Shown: one piece after another, positions 1 through 7,073 of the stretch
Numbering within the stretch: the first letter of the stretch is position 1
Layout: each line of letters opens with the position of its first letter
Source of the DNA: Lachnoclostridium sp. UBA7122
GTDB taxonomy: Bacteria > Bacillota > Clostridia > Lachnospirales > Lachnospiraceae
Direction of reading: 5' to 3'
Assembly (NCBI GenBank): GCA_002493085.1
Contig: DKXQ01000142.1
Span: 1 to 11,071 of the forward strand
DNA: 11,071 bases
Translations under genes and position numbers: made by a program
The notes under the pieces: generated by a model
Told to the model about the DNA's origin: nothing
What the model saw: only the letters and a program-made list of their open reading frames with translations
The model's database searches: none

Positions 1-31
1 CATGCCAGAGTCTTAAAAAGCTGCTTATGAC

Positions 32-60
32 TAGCATTTATGCTACCATAAATATATAAT
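32..60 (+). promoter_or_regulatory. candidate promoter with palindromic operator upstream of the flavoprotein gene
   Basis: A perfect TATAAT lies at 55-60. There is no good -35 match; the expected -35 position is occupied by a perfect dyad, TAGCAT-TT-ATGCTA, at 32-45. A palindrome overlapping the -35 region could be an operator for a dimeric repressor such as a MarR- or HxlR-type redox regulator, but no regulator gene is visible in the window. The -10 match is seen directly; the operator role is inferred. Confidence 0.35.
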
Positions 61-136
61 TTGGGTATTTGTTAAATAAAAGTAACATATATAGAACATA
101 GTGGATTTTTATTCAAATCAAAAAGGAGATTTTATT

Positions 137-754
137 ATGAAAGTATTAATGATTAATGGAAGCCCTCATGCAAATGGCAACACTTATATTGCGCTGTATG
201 AGATGGAAAAGATTTTTACAAAAGAGGGCATAGAAACAGAGATATTACATATTGGCAATAAGGATATACGCAGTTGTGTTGCATGTGGCCAGTGCGCAAA
301 AACAGGCAGATGTGTTTTTAATGATTTGGTCAATGAAGCTGCTGGGAAGTTTGAGGAGTGTGCTGGTCTTGTTGTTGGAAGCCCCGTATATTATGCCTCT
401 GCCAATGCTACACTTGTGGCTTTTCTTACAAGGCTGTTTTACAGCACACACTTTGATAAAACTATGAAAGTTGGTGCAGCAGTAGCAGCGGCAAGGCGCG
501 GAGGCCTGACTGCAACGTTTGATGAGCTGAACAAATTCTTTACAATATCAGGCATGCCTGTTGCTTCAGGACAATACTGGAATGGCATACATGGTACAGC
601 CGCAGGCGAAGCAGAAAAGGATATAGAAGGGCTTCAGATGATGCGTACACTGGCACAGAATATGACATTTCTTATGAAGAGCATTGCGCTTGGAAAAGAA
701 AAATACGGCATACCACAAAAAGAGCCATTTGAAAGGATGAACTTTATACGCTGA
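137..754 (+). CDS. iron-sulfur flavoprotein / NADPH-dependent FMN reductase family protein
   Basis: This is a 205-residue soluble flavodoxin-fold protein. The N-terminus MKVLMINGSPHANGNT carries the GSP-x3-GNT phosphate-binding loop for FMN. Around residues 46-58 the sequence CVACGQCAKTGRC gives C-x2-C-x2-C-x5-C, the compact cysteine motif of archaeal and clostridial iron-sulfur flavoproteins, which bind a 4Fe-4S cluster beside FMN. GSPVYY near residue 80 is the usual second flavin-contacting strand end. The likely role is cytoplasmic electron transfer or reduction of quinones or oxidants; the physiological partner is unknown. An upstream GTG at 101 is in frame, but ATG 137 is preferred because AAAAGGAG ends about 8 bases before it and the flavodoxin strand begins directly there. 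The gene is probably monocistronic. Its 3' end overlaps the convergent histidine kinase gene by 11 bp, leaving no room for a terminator between them. Confidence 0.88.
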   Translation: MKVLMINGSPHANGNTYIALYEMEKIFTKEGIETEILHIGNKDIRSCVACGQCAKTGRCVFNDLVNEAAGKFEECAGLVVGSPVYYASANATLVAFLTRLFYSTHFDKTMKVGAAVAAARRGGLTATFDELNKFFTISGMPVASGQYWNGIHGTAAGEAEKDIEGLQMMRTLAQNMTFLMKSIALGKEKYGIPQKEPFERMNFIR

Positions 755-2057
755 CATGCGGTGAGACAGGCAGTTTTACGTAAAAACAACTTCCCTTACA
801 AGTATTGTCTTCTACCCATATTTTACCTTTATGTGCGTTTACAATTTCCTTTGCAATGCACAGTCCAAGACCAAAGTGCTCTTTATCTGTGCGGCTGTGG
901 CTGTGGCCTGAGCGGTAGAACCTTTTAAAAACCAGTTCTTTTTCTTCATCAGGCACACCACAGCCTGTATCAGAAAAACTAAAAACCAGATATGGTTTTA
1001 CAAGCTGGACTGAGATTGAGATTTCACCGCCAGGATGTGTATATGACAGAGCGTTATCCATTAAGATAGAAAATACCTGTGTAATCTTTTCCCTGCTGCA
1101 ATAGCAGTCTGGGAGAAGTTCTTCCGGCAGACTGATGGACAGCGCAATCTGTTTTTTTGCTGCAATGGATTCATATTTTTCATATATATTTATAAGCAGC
1201 CCGTCAGGCTGGCAGTTTTGCATATCAAGCGGCATATGTTTTGAATCAGCATTAGCGAGCAGAAGCAGATTGTTAGTTAAATTTTGCATGTGGGTGCTTT
1301 CTTCATACATTAAATCTAAAAAATGGGACTGTTCACCAGGGTCATCTGTCTGTCTTAAAACTTCAATGCCAGAGCGCAGGACTGTAAGCGGGGAGCGCAG
1401 TTCGTGTGAAGCAGCGGCAATAAAAAGAGTCTGTTCTTTCTGGCTTTTTTCAAGCGGGATTATCATGCGTTTTGTAAAATGCCATGAAAAGATAAAAAGC
1501 AGCAGTATTGCGGCAATGCCTGCAAAACATATGACAAGCCGCATATTTACAATCTGGCTCTGCATATGGTATGTAGTAAAGAGAATAAGAAAGCTTAACC
1601 GTCCATTTTTCTTTGGTATAATGCCAGCAGACACATAAAAATCCTGCTTTTGTGACGAAGTAAAGTTATACTCTGTATGTGTAATAATCTGGCAGGGCTC
1701 TGTGGAAAAAATATCTATATTGTGCTTGTAAAGTGCATTGTTTGCAGTTTCTTCAGCCAGCTTTTTTGTTTCTCTGGAATTGTGGTAAGACTGGTAAGAA
1801 ACAGTAGTGCCATTGTCATACAGAAATAGCTGGAAATGTCCATTTTCCTGAAGTTTGCTTAACCACTGGTGTGATATGCAGTCCTGCTCCTGTAACTGTA
1901 TAAGTATGGAATTTAACTGGGTAAGAAATGAGTTATAGTAGTTGCTTCTTAAGTTACTGTCTGCATATAAAAGACATATAAAAACCATAACAAGGATAAT
2001 ACAGCTTGTTACCATAGTACAAAAAAGTGTCATATGCATATGCAATTTACGAAACAT
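744..2057 (-). CDS. sensor histidine kinase of a two-component system
   Basis: This 437-residue membrane sensor kinase autophosphorylates on histidine and passes phosphate to the adjacent response regulator. TM1 is about residues 10-32, an extracytoplasmic sensor loop of about 140 residues follows, and TM2 is about 172-193. The HisKA domain carries the H-box AAASHELRSPLT with His218. The HATPase domain shows the N-box LMDNALSYT (Asn335), the G1 box DTGCG (363-367), the F-box region VFKRFYR and the G2 box GLGL (396-399), so all catalytic boxes look intact. A clear HAMP domain is not evident; only a short linker joins TM2 to HisKA. The sensor loop matches no family I can name, so the signal is unknown. 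The gene follows the response regulator with a 28 bp gap, and GGAGG lies in 2071-2078 (reverse strand), so the two are co-transcribed. Confidence 0.93.
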   Translation of the reverse strand: MFRKLHMHMTLFCTMVTSCIILVMVFICLLYADSNLRSNYYNSFLTQLNSILIQLQEQDCISHQWLSKLQENGHFQLFLYDNGTTVSYQSYHNSRETKKLAEETANNALYKHNIDIFSTEPCQIITHTEYNFTSSQKQDFYVSAGIIPKKNGRLSFLILFTTYHMQSQIVNMRLVICFAGIAAILLLFIFSWHFTKRMIIPLEKSQKEQTLFIAAASHELRSPLTVLRSGIEVLRQTDDPGEQSHFLDLMYEESTHMQNLTNNLLLLANADSKHMPLDMQNCQPDGLLINIYEKYESIAAKKQIALSISLPEELLPDCYCSREKITQVFSILMDNALSYTHPGGEISISVQLVKPYLVFSFSDTGCGVPDEEKELVFKRFYRSGHSHSRTDKEHFGLGLCIAKEIVNAHKGKIWVEDNTCKGSCFYVKLPVSPHVSV

Positions 2058-2085
2058 AGTCTTATATTGTCCTCCTTATGTAATT

Positions 2086-2760
2086 TTAGATATCTTCAAG
2101 GATATATCCTGTGCCACGCACAGTTTTTAAATTCAGCCTGCTTCCTACATAGCATAGCCGTTTCCTTAGAAAGTGTATATATGTGTCCAGGTTGCTTTCT
2201 TCCACAGGTGCGTCAACACCCCATACATGTGAAAAAATTACCATGCGGCGCATCACTTTGCCATCACTGCGCATAAATACTTCCAAAAGAAGACCCTCCC
2301 GTACAGAAAGCTGCAGCCCGCACTTTGGACCATTTAAAATCCTGAGTGCACTGTCATAAGTAATATCACCATATTGCAGTATGCTGTCATCTTCATATTT
2401 TTTACTGCGTCTGCCAAGTGAGCGGATACGTGCAGAAAGTTCTTCAAATTCAAATGGTTTAGTTATATAATCATCAGCGCCGCAGTCCAGACCCTCAATC
2501 CTGTCATAGAGCTCTCCAATGGCAGTAAGCATGATAACAGGGGTATCCAGTCCTGCACTTCTTGCTTTTTTAAGTACATAGAGGCCATTCATTGTGGGAA
2601 GCATGCGGTCAAGTATAACTAAATCGTGGCCATTTTGCAAAAATATATCAAGCCCGTCACGTCCATCATGGCAGATATCTACATAGTGGTTCTCTTTTTT
2701 AAGCTGGAATTGTAAAAGTTCACATAGTTTTTTATCATCTTCTATAAGTAAAATACGCAT
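2086..2760 (-). CDS. OmpR/PhoB-family winged-helix response regulator
   Basis: This 224-residue transcription factor is activated by phosphorylation. The receiver domain (about 1-115) has the acidic pair Asp8/Asp9 in IEDD, the phospho-acceptor Asp51 in VILDRMLP, Thr79 in IMLTA and Lys101 in TKPF. The C-terminal Trans_reg_C domain (about 130-224) has the usual LSVREGLLLEVF start, the recognition-helix region SNLDTYIHFLRKRL and the closing KTVRGTGYIL hairpin. Length and all conserved residues are normal for the family. GGAGG (2766-2770 on the reverse strand) sits 5 bases ahead of the ATG. It is the first gene of the two-gene system and faces the transporter operon across a 198 bp divergent region with repeated TTTAAA boxes, so it probably binds there and controls both units. 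Confidence 0.95.
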   Translation of the reverse strand: MRILLIEDDKKLCELLQFQLKKENHYVDICHDGRDGLDIFLQNGHDLVILDRMLPTMNGLYVLKKARSAGLDTPVIMLTAIGELYDRIEGLDCGADDYITKPFEFEELSARIRSLGRRSKKYEDDSILQYGDITYDSALRILNGPKCGLQLSVREGLLLEVFMRSDGKVMRRMVIFSHVWGVDAPVEESNLDTYIHFLRKRLCYVGSRLNLKTVRGTGYILEDI

Positions 2761-2795
2761 ACTATCCTCCAGACTTTTTTAATTATGTAGTAATA

Positions 2796-2804
2796 ATGAT
2801 AGCA
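2796..2804 (-). promoter_or_regulatory. candidate extended -10 of the response regulator-kinase operon
   Basis: On the reverse strand this reads TGCTATCAT, an extended -10 (TGn plus TATCAT) about 36 bases before the response regulator ATG. No convincing -35 hexamer is placed at 16-18 bp. The two CTTTAAA boxes at 2838-2855 lie upstream of it at activator distance, which would fit autoregulation. Weak, pattern-based call. Confidence 0.3.
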
Positions 2805-2837
2805 TATTATTTTTCAATTTGCTACCCCCTTCCAAAT

Positions 2838-2896
2838 CTTTAAACTGCCTTTAAAAAATAAAAATATTTAAAGGTACATTTAAAGAAAATTTAAAG
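2838..2896. promoter_or_regulatory. array of five TTTAAA-centred boxes, probable response-regulator binding sites
   Basis: CTTTAAA occurs at 2838-2844 and 2849-2855 (11 bp step), and TTTAAAG at 2867-2873, 2879-2885 and 2890-2896 (12 and 11 bp steps). The flanking C or G makes the left pair point toward the regulator gene and the right trio toward the transporter operon. Direct repeats in 10-11 bp helical phase are the usual operator form of PhoB/OmpR-family regulators. Binding by the product of 2086-2760 is inferred from this spacing and the location between the divergent units. Confidence 0.55.
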
Positions 2897-2904
2897 AAAC
2901 ATTG

Positions 2905-2913
2905 TGGTATATT
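2905..2913 (+). promoter_or_regulatory. extended -10 promoter of the transporter operon
   Basis: TGG-TATATT forms an extended -10 element. There is no recognisable -35; instead the last TTTAAAG box ends 9 bases before the TGn and 12 bases before the hexamer. A promoter without a -35 but with regulator boxes abutting it is typical of PhoB-class activation. The start site would be near 2920, giving a leader of roughly 40 bases. Confidence 0.45.
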
Positions 2914-2958
2914 ACTTCCTGTAACAAGCCAGAACTGGCAGAATGGAGGTTATAAGTT

Positions 2959-5301
2959 ATGACAGGAGCAAAGATAAAGAAGCCATATATGTTTTTTATA
3001 ATGGTTATTATTGTTATGCTGTTTACAGGATGCAGCAGTGGTGTGGTACAGGTGGATGATAAGCAGGGCGGACAGGATATAAGCCAGGAAGATGAAACCC
3101 AGAATATGGTACAGGATGCTTCAAATGCGGAAAAAACTAGTACAGGTTCTGCAAATACAGGCAATGGAAGATTTATTGAAAGTGAAACAGCATTGCCACA
3201 GGGGATTAGCAAAGTATTTACAATGGCAAAGTTAGATGATGGAAGCCTTGAGGCCATAGGAAGTGATGAGCTTGTAAAAAATTACTATATTCTTAAAAGC
3301 AAAGATACAGGAAAAACATGGAATAAGAAAAAGATAAAAGGGCTTAGTAAAGAGTATTACCCTGTAACATGCATATCTATTGCGCCAGATGGCAGGGCAG
3401 TATTTACAGGATATGGTAAAAAAAAGAATAAAGCATGTATAGAAATCTTAGATGCAGATGGACATATTAAAAGTTTAGAAACCAGTTTGCCAGAAACAGC
3501 AAATACAGATGAAAATTTTATAATACAGTGTGTTTATAGCAAACAAGGTGATTTATTTGCCGTAGATTTATCTGGCTCACTGTTAAAGATAAATGCTTCT
3601 GATGGAAAATGCAGCCAGCCTTTTGATACAAAGGGAATATCTGCCAGCTATATATGTATATCTGGAAATATACTTATAGCAGTGCATAACAGCGGGATTA
3701 TGTTATTTGATACAGATAAGGAAACGGAACTTAATACAGAAAGCACACTTAATGACATAATTGCAAAAGACAATACACTTTCTTTTAATGATACAGATGC
3801 CGGATTACCAATGTATTTTGCACAGGGAGCAGCAGATGGACAGCTTATATTTGCCAATAAAAATGGAATTTTTAGTTATATGACAGGAGGCAGCATAACA
3901 GAGTTACTTGTAGATGCATCACTAACTTCTTTAAATGATGGCGGTGCTTTTACTGCTTTAGAAGTACCTGACAAAGATAATATTCTTCTTGTGTTAAATA
4001 ATGATGGCAATGGCAAAATATTGCACTATACTTATGACAAAAATGCCAAAGCCATGCCAGATAAAGAGCTTAAGGTTTATGCGTTAGACGATTCGTCTAT
4101 GCTGCGCAAGGCAGTAACATTGTTCCAGAAAAAATATCCTGATGTTTCTGTCCGGCTGGAAACAGGGCTTTCAGGTGATGATGGTGTAACACTTGAGGAT
4201 GCTCTTTCCACATTAAATACAAATATTCTTGCAGGGAAAGGACCAGATGTGTTAATTCTTGATGGCATGCCAGCAGATAGTTATATTGAAAAAGGCATAC
4301 TGGCAGATATCACTGATGTAGCAGATGAAATTGATAAAGAAGATGGCATACTTCCAAATATCAAAGAAGGAAGTAAAAAGGATGGGAAAATTTATGCGCT
4401 TCCTGCACGTTTTCTTATAGAAATATCAGAGTGTGACAGCAGTATAGCAGATGCAGGCAGCAGTCTTAAAGAGCTTGCAGAAATGGCGGAAAAACTTAAG
4501 CAAAAGGACAGTGGGAAAAATGTTATTGACCAGGCCAAAGGCACTATAACATTTCTTAGAGATTTATATTATGCTGATTCTGCATCATGGATAAAAGATG
4601 GAAAAAGTATTGACAAAGATTCTTTAAAAGAATATCTGGAGTGTGCGAAGCAGCTTTATGATGTAGATTCAAATGAAAAGAGAAATGATTTCCGTGGTGA
4701 TGGGACTTTGGAAGGTATTAAGGCTGGAACTTTTGATTTTGTATCCCGTTTGACTGGTAACAGCCAGATTTCATTTGGTTTCCTTTCAGGATTTGGCGAT
4801 GTACAAAATATGGCCAGTGCGTGGAAGCAAAAAAAAGGCAGTTACTGCCTTTTAAATAGTGCAAAAGTAAAATCATACATTCCATATCTCCAGGCAGGTG
4901 TGGCAGCAGGCGGCAATGAAGATATGGCAAAGGAATTTATAAAGATACTTCTTGGAAAAAAACTTGGCAATAGTGATATGAACGGATTTCCAGTTAACAA
5001 AGCAGCTTATACGCTTGCTGGTACAGAAAAACTGGACAGCAAGGCTGTAAAGATAGATTCTGGTTATAGCATGTCAGATAAAGATGGAAACAGCTTTTCT
5101 GTTAAAATGGCTAATCTTACAAAAGCACAGCTTGACCAGTTTGATACGGTTGTAGAAAGTCTTGAAAAACCGGCACTTACAAACCGTGTTATCCAGGAAA
5201 TTGTACTTGGACAGGCAGAAAAATATCTGTTAGGGGAACAGAATCTTGAGAACACAGCAGATACAGTTTTAAAGAAAGTCAATCTTTATCTGGCAGAGTA
5301 A
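2959..5301 (+). CDS. lipoprotein with N-terminal Asp-box/propeller-like domain and C-terminal ABC solute-binding domain
   Basis: This 780-residue secreted lipoprotein has a basic, hydrophobic signal peptide ending in the lipobox LFTGC, so Cys25 would be lipidated and anchored to the outer face of the membrane. A low-complexity acidic linker follows. Residues about 50-365 are rich in short beta strands and hold a perfect Asp box, SKDTGKTW (114-121), typical of sialidase/BNR-type propellers. From about residue 370 (ELKVYALDD) a family-1 sugar-type solute-binding domain begins, with the characteristic GPDVLILDG and an aromatic/acidic pocket region (about 428-454), and runs to the end. Ordinary binding proteins of this class are about 400-450 residues, so the N-terminal half is an extra domain. 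ATG 2959 has GGAGG at 2945-2949. It is first in the operon, with the two permeases behind it. The ligand cannot be told; a glycan or glycopeptide is a guess. Confidence 0.85.
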   Translation: MTGAKIKKPYMFFIMVIIVMLFTGCSSGVVQVDDKQGGQDISQEDETQNMVQDASNAEKTSTGSANTGNGRFIESETALPQGISKVFTMAKLDDGSLEAIGSDELVKNYYILKSKDTGKTWNKKKIKGLSKEYYPVTCISIAPDGRAVFTGYGKKKNKACIEILDADGHIKSLETSLPETANTDENFIIQCVYSKQGDLFAVDLSGSLLKINASDGKCSQPFDTKGISASYICISGNILIAVHNSGIMLFDTDKETELNTESTLNDIIAKDNTLSFNDTDAGLPMYFAQGAADGQLIFANKNGIFSYMTGGSITELLVDASLTSLNDGGAFTALEVPDKDNILLVLNNDGNGKILHYTYDKNAKAMPDKELKVYALDDSSMLRKAVTLFQKKYPDVSVRLETGLSGDDGVTLEDALSTLNTNILAGKGPDVLILDGMPADSYIEKGILADITDVADEIDKEDGILPNIKEGSKKDGKIYALPARFLIEISECDSSIADAGSSLKELAEMAEKLKQKDSGKNVIDQAKGTITFLRDLYYADSASWIKDGKSIDKDSLKEYLECAKQLYDVDSNEKRNDFRGDGTLEGIKAGTFDFVSRLTGNSQISFGFLSGFGDVQNMASAWKQKKGSYCLLNSAKVKSYIPYLQAGVAAGGNEDMAKEFIKILLGKKLGNSDMNGFPVNKAAYTLAGTEKLDSKAVKIDSGYSMSDKDGNSFSVKMANLTKAQLDQFDTVVESLEKPALTNRVIQEIVLGQAEKYLLGEQNLENTADTVLKKVNLYLAE

Positions 5302-5343
5302 AAAACTGTGAATACAATGAAAGGGATATAAAAGATTAACAGT

Positions 5344-6192
5344 ATGTCAAAGAAAAGAAAGCGGGAGATGGCTGCATGGCTGTTTATACTGCCAGACTTT
5401 GCAGGAGTAGTAGTATTTTATCTTATTCCTTTTGCAGATGTGGTGCGCCGTTCTTTTATAAAGGCGGCTGGAAATGGTTTTGCAGGACTTGGCAATTACA
5501 AACAGGTAGTTACAAATGAAGCATTTAAACTTGCAGTTTTTAATACATTGCGGTTCGTGCTGGTTTGTCTTCCGCTTCTTCTTGGATTGTCCCTTGGTAT
5601 TGCGTCACTACTGCAGAAACAGAAGGCAGGGAGGGAGATTTTTAAAAGTGCATATCTTGCACCGCTTGCAATACCAGCAGCCAGCATAGTACTTTTGTGG
5701 CAGCTTTTATTTGACAGCCATGGAATGATAAACGGGATATTGTCATTTTTCCATATAAATACTATGGGGAAAGACTGGATGAATACAAATGCAGCTTTTG
5801 GGGTATTAGTTTTTAGTTATATCTGGAAAAACCTTGGATATGATGTAGTCTTATGGATGGCAGGACTGTCAGGCATATCAAAAAATATATATGAAGCAGC
5901 GGCTGTAGATGGTGCAGGGGAATGGAAATGTTTTATATATATAACACTTCCCAATATCAGGCAAGCTGCATTTACGATCGTAATAATTTCATTCCTTAAT
6001 TCATTTAAAGTATTCAGGGAAGCATATCTTGTAGCGGGAAGTTATCCACATGAAAGCATATATCTTATGCAGCATATATTTAATAACTGGTTCTCTTCGC
6101 TTTCAGTAGATAAAATGGCAGCAGGCTCAGTGCTCTTATGTATTGTGGTAACAGTTTTTGTATTGTTTTTGCAGCATAGCTGGGAAGAATGA
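5344..6192 (+). CDS. ABC transporter permease, MalF/UgpA type
   Basis: This 282-residue inner-membrane subunit forms half of the translocation pore of a sugar-type importer. About six membrane spans are visible near residues 10-32, 66-88, 104-123, 151-172, 207-227 and 258-277. The cytoplasmic coupling loop (EAA loop) is clear at 184-203: EAAAVDGAG followed by a hydrophobic stretch and TLP. The order (binding protein, then MalF-like, then MalG-like) and the short N-terminus are standard for CUT1 importers. The start at 5344 has only a weak AAAGGGA upstream (17 bases away), so translation may depend partly on coupling from the preceding gene 42 bp upstream. The 3' end overlaps the next frame by ATGA. 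No ATP-binding subunit is encoded in the window; in Firmicutes a shared MsmX-type ATPase elsewhere commonly serves such importers. Confidence 0.92.
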   Translation: MSKKRKREMAAWLFILPDFAGVVVFYLIPFADVVRRSFIKAAGNGFAGLGNYKQVVTNEAFKLAVFNTLRFVLVCLPLLLGLSLGIASLLQKQKAGREIFKSAYLAPLAIPAASIVLLWQLLFDSHGMINGILSFFHINTMGKDWMNTNAAFGVLVFSYIWKNLGYDVVLWMAGLSGISKNIYEAAAVDGAGEWKCFIYITLPNIRQAAFTIVIISFLNSFKVFREAYLVAGSYPHESIYLMQHIFNNWFSSLSVDKMAAGSVLLCIVVTVFVLFLQHSWEE

Positions 6193-6209
6193 TAAAATGG
6201 GAGGATTAT

Positions 6210-7049
6210 ATGAAACAGGCAGCAAGGATTTTAATATTGGCGCTATTTGCCATTGTGGCAGCAAGCCCTGTAATTTTCCTGCTTGCAGGTACATTTACAG
6301 GCAGTAGTGAGATTACTGGAAATATTTCTGCTGTACTGGCAAAAGAAGATGGATATGCAAGGTGGAACTTTATTCCACAATATCCAACCATGCAAAATAT
6401 TGTAGAACTTTTATTAGATGCACCAGAGTTTTTCCAGATGTTCTGGAATTCAATAAAGATTGTACTTTTTACAATTGCCGGCCAGCTTTTATTTGGAATG
6501 GCAGCAGCGTGGGGAATGGCATGCTACAACTTCAGGGGAAAAAAGTATATATATATGCTTTATATAATTATGATGATGATGCCTTTCCAGGTGACAATGC
6601 TTTCAGAGTATCTTGTACTGGATAAATTAAAGCTTCTTGATACAAGTGCAGCAGTTATACTGCCAGGGATATTTTCAACATTTCCTGTTTTTATAATGTA
6701 CCGTTTCTTTTGTGGCATACCTGAAAGCATAATAGAAGCAGCAAAGATAGATGGTGCCAGTGAGATACAGATATTTTTAAGGATAGGTATCCCGCTTGGT
6801 TCATCTGGCATTATATCGGCTGTTGTGCTTTCATTTCTTGAATGTTGGAATATGATTGAACAGCCTGTAACTTTTCTGGAATCAAAAAACCTATGGCCGC
6901 TTTCACTGTTTTTGCCAGAAGTTAATGAAAACAATGCAGGATTTTCGTTATGTGCATCATTTGCGGCACTGCTTCCAGCAGTCTTTGTATTTCTTGCAGG
7001 ACAGGACTATCTTGAACAGGGCATATCAGCATCAGCATCTAAAGAATAA
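6210..7049 (+). CDS. ABC transporter permease, MalG/UgpE type
   Basis: This second pore subunit of the importer has 279 residues from ATG 6210. The start begins with a basic segment and a first membrane span (ILILALFAIVAASPVIFLL) as in MalG proteins. The EAA coupling loop EAAKIDGASEIQIFLRIGIP is near residues 176-195 and is intact. An earlier in-frame ATG at 6189 overlaps the previous stop codon (ATGA), but GGGAGG at 6199-6204 with a 5-base spacer supports 6210. The protein presumably pairs with the product of 5344-6192 and receives substrate from the lipoprotein encoded first in the operon. The length is normal for the family. Confidence 0.92.
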   Translation: MKQAARILILALFAIVAASPVIFLLAGTFTGSSEITGNISAVLAKEDGYARWNFIPQYPTMQNIVELLLDAPEFFQMFWNSIKIVLFTIAGQLLFGMAAAWGMACYNFRGKKYIYMLYIIMMMMPFQVTMLSEYLVLDKLKLLDTSAAVILPGIFSTFPVFIMYRFFCGIPESIIEAAKIDGASEIQIFLRIGIPLGSSGIISAVVLSFLECWNMIEQPVTFLESKNLWPLSLFLPEVNENNAGFSLCASFAALLPAVFVFLAGQDYLEQGISASASKE

Positions 7050-7073
7050 GTTAAAAAAGCAGGAGTCCATATT

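Noticed and set aside
101..136. GTG 101 as the start of the flavoprotein
   Set aside because: It has no ribosome binding site and adds 12 residues ahead of the flavodoxin first strand; ATG 137 has a well-placed AAGGAG.
1135..1638. 167-codon + strand frame inside the histidine kinase gene
   Set aside because: It is antisense to clear catalytic kinase domains, has no ribosome binding site and an implausible composition rich in Ser and Cys; it is a shadow frame.
4829..4859. Run of eight A followed by a 9-10 bp inverted repeat in the lipoprotein gene, resembling a slippery site or terminator
   Set aside because: The hairpin begins inside the A run rather than 5-9 bases after it, the -1 frame stops after eight codons, and only four T follow the stem. 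Coding continues normally, so chance is likelier.
6560..6934. 124-codon - strand frame inside the second permease gene
   Set aside because: It is antisense to the conserved EAA loop region and has no translation signal; shadow frame.
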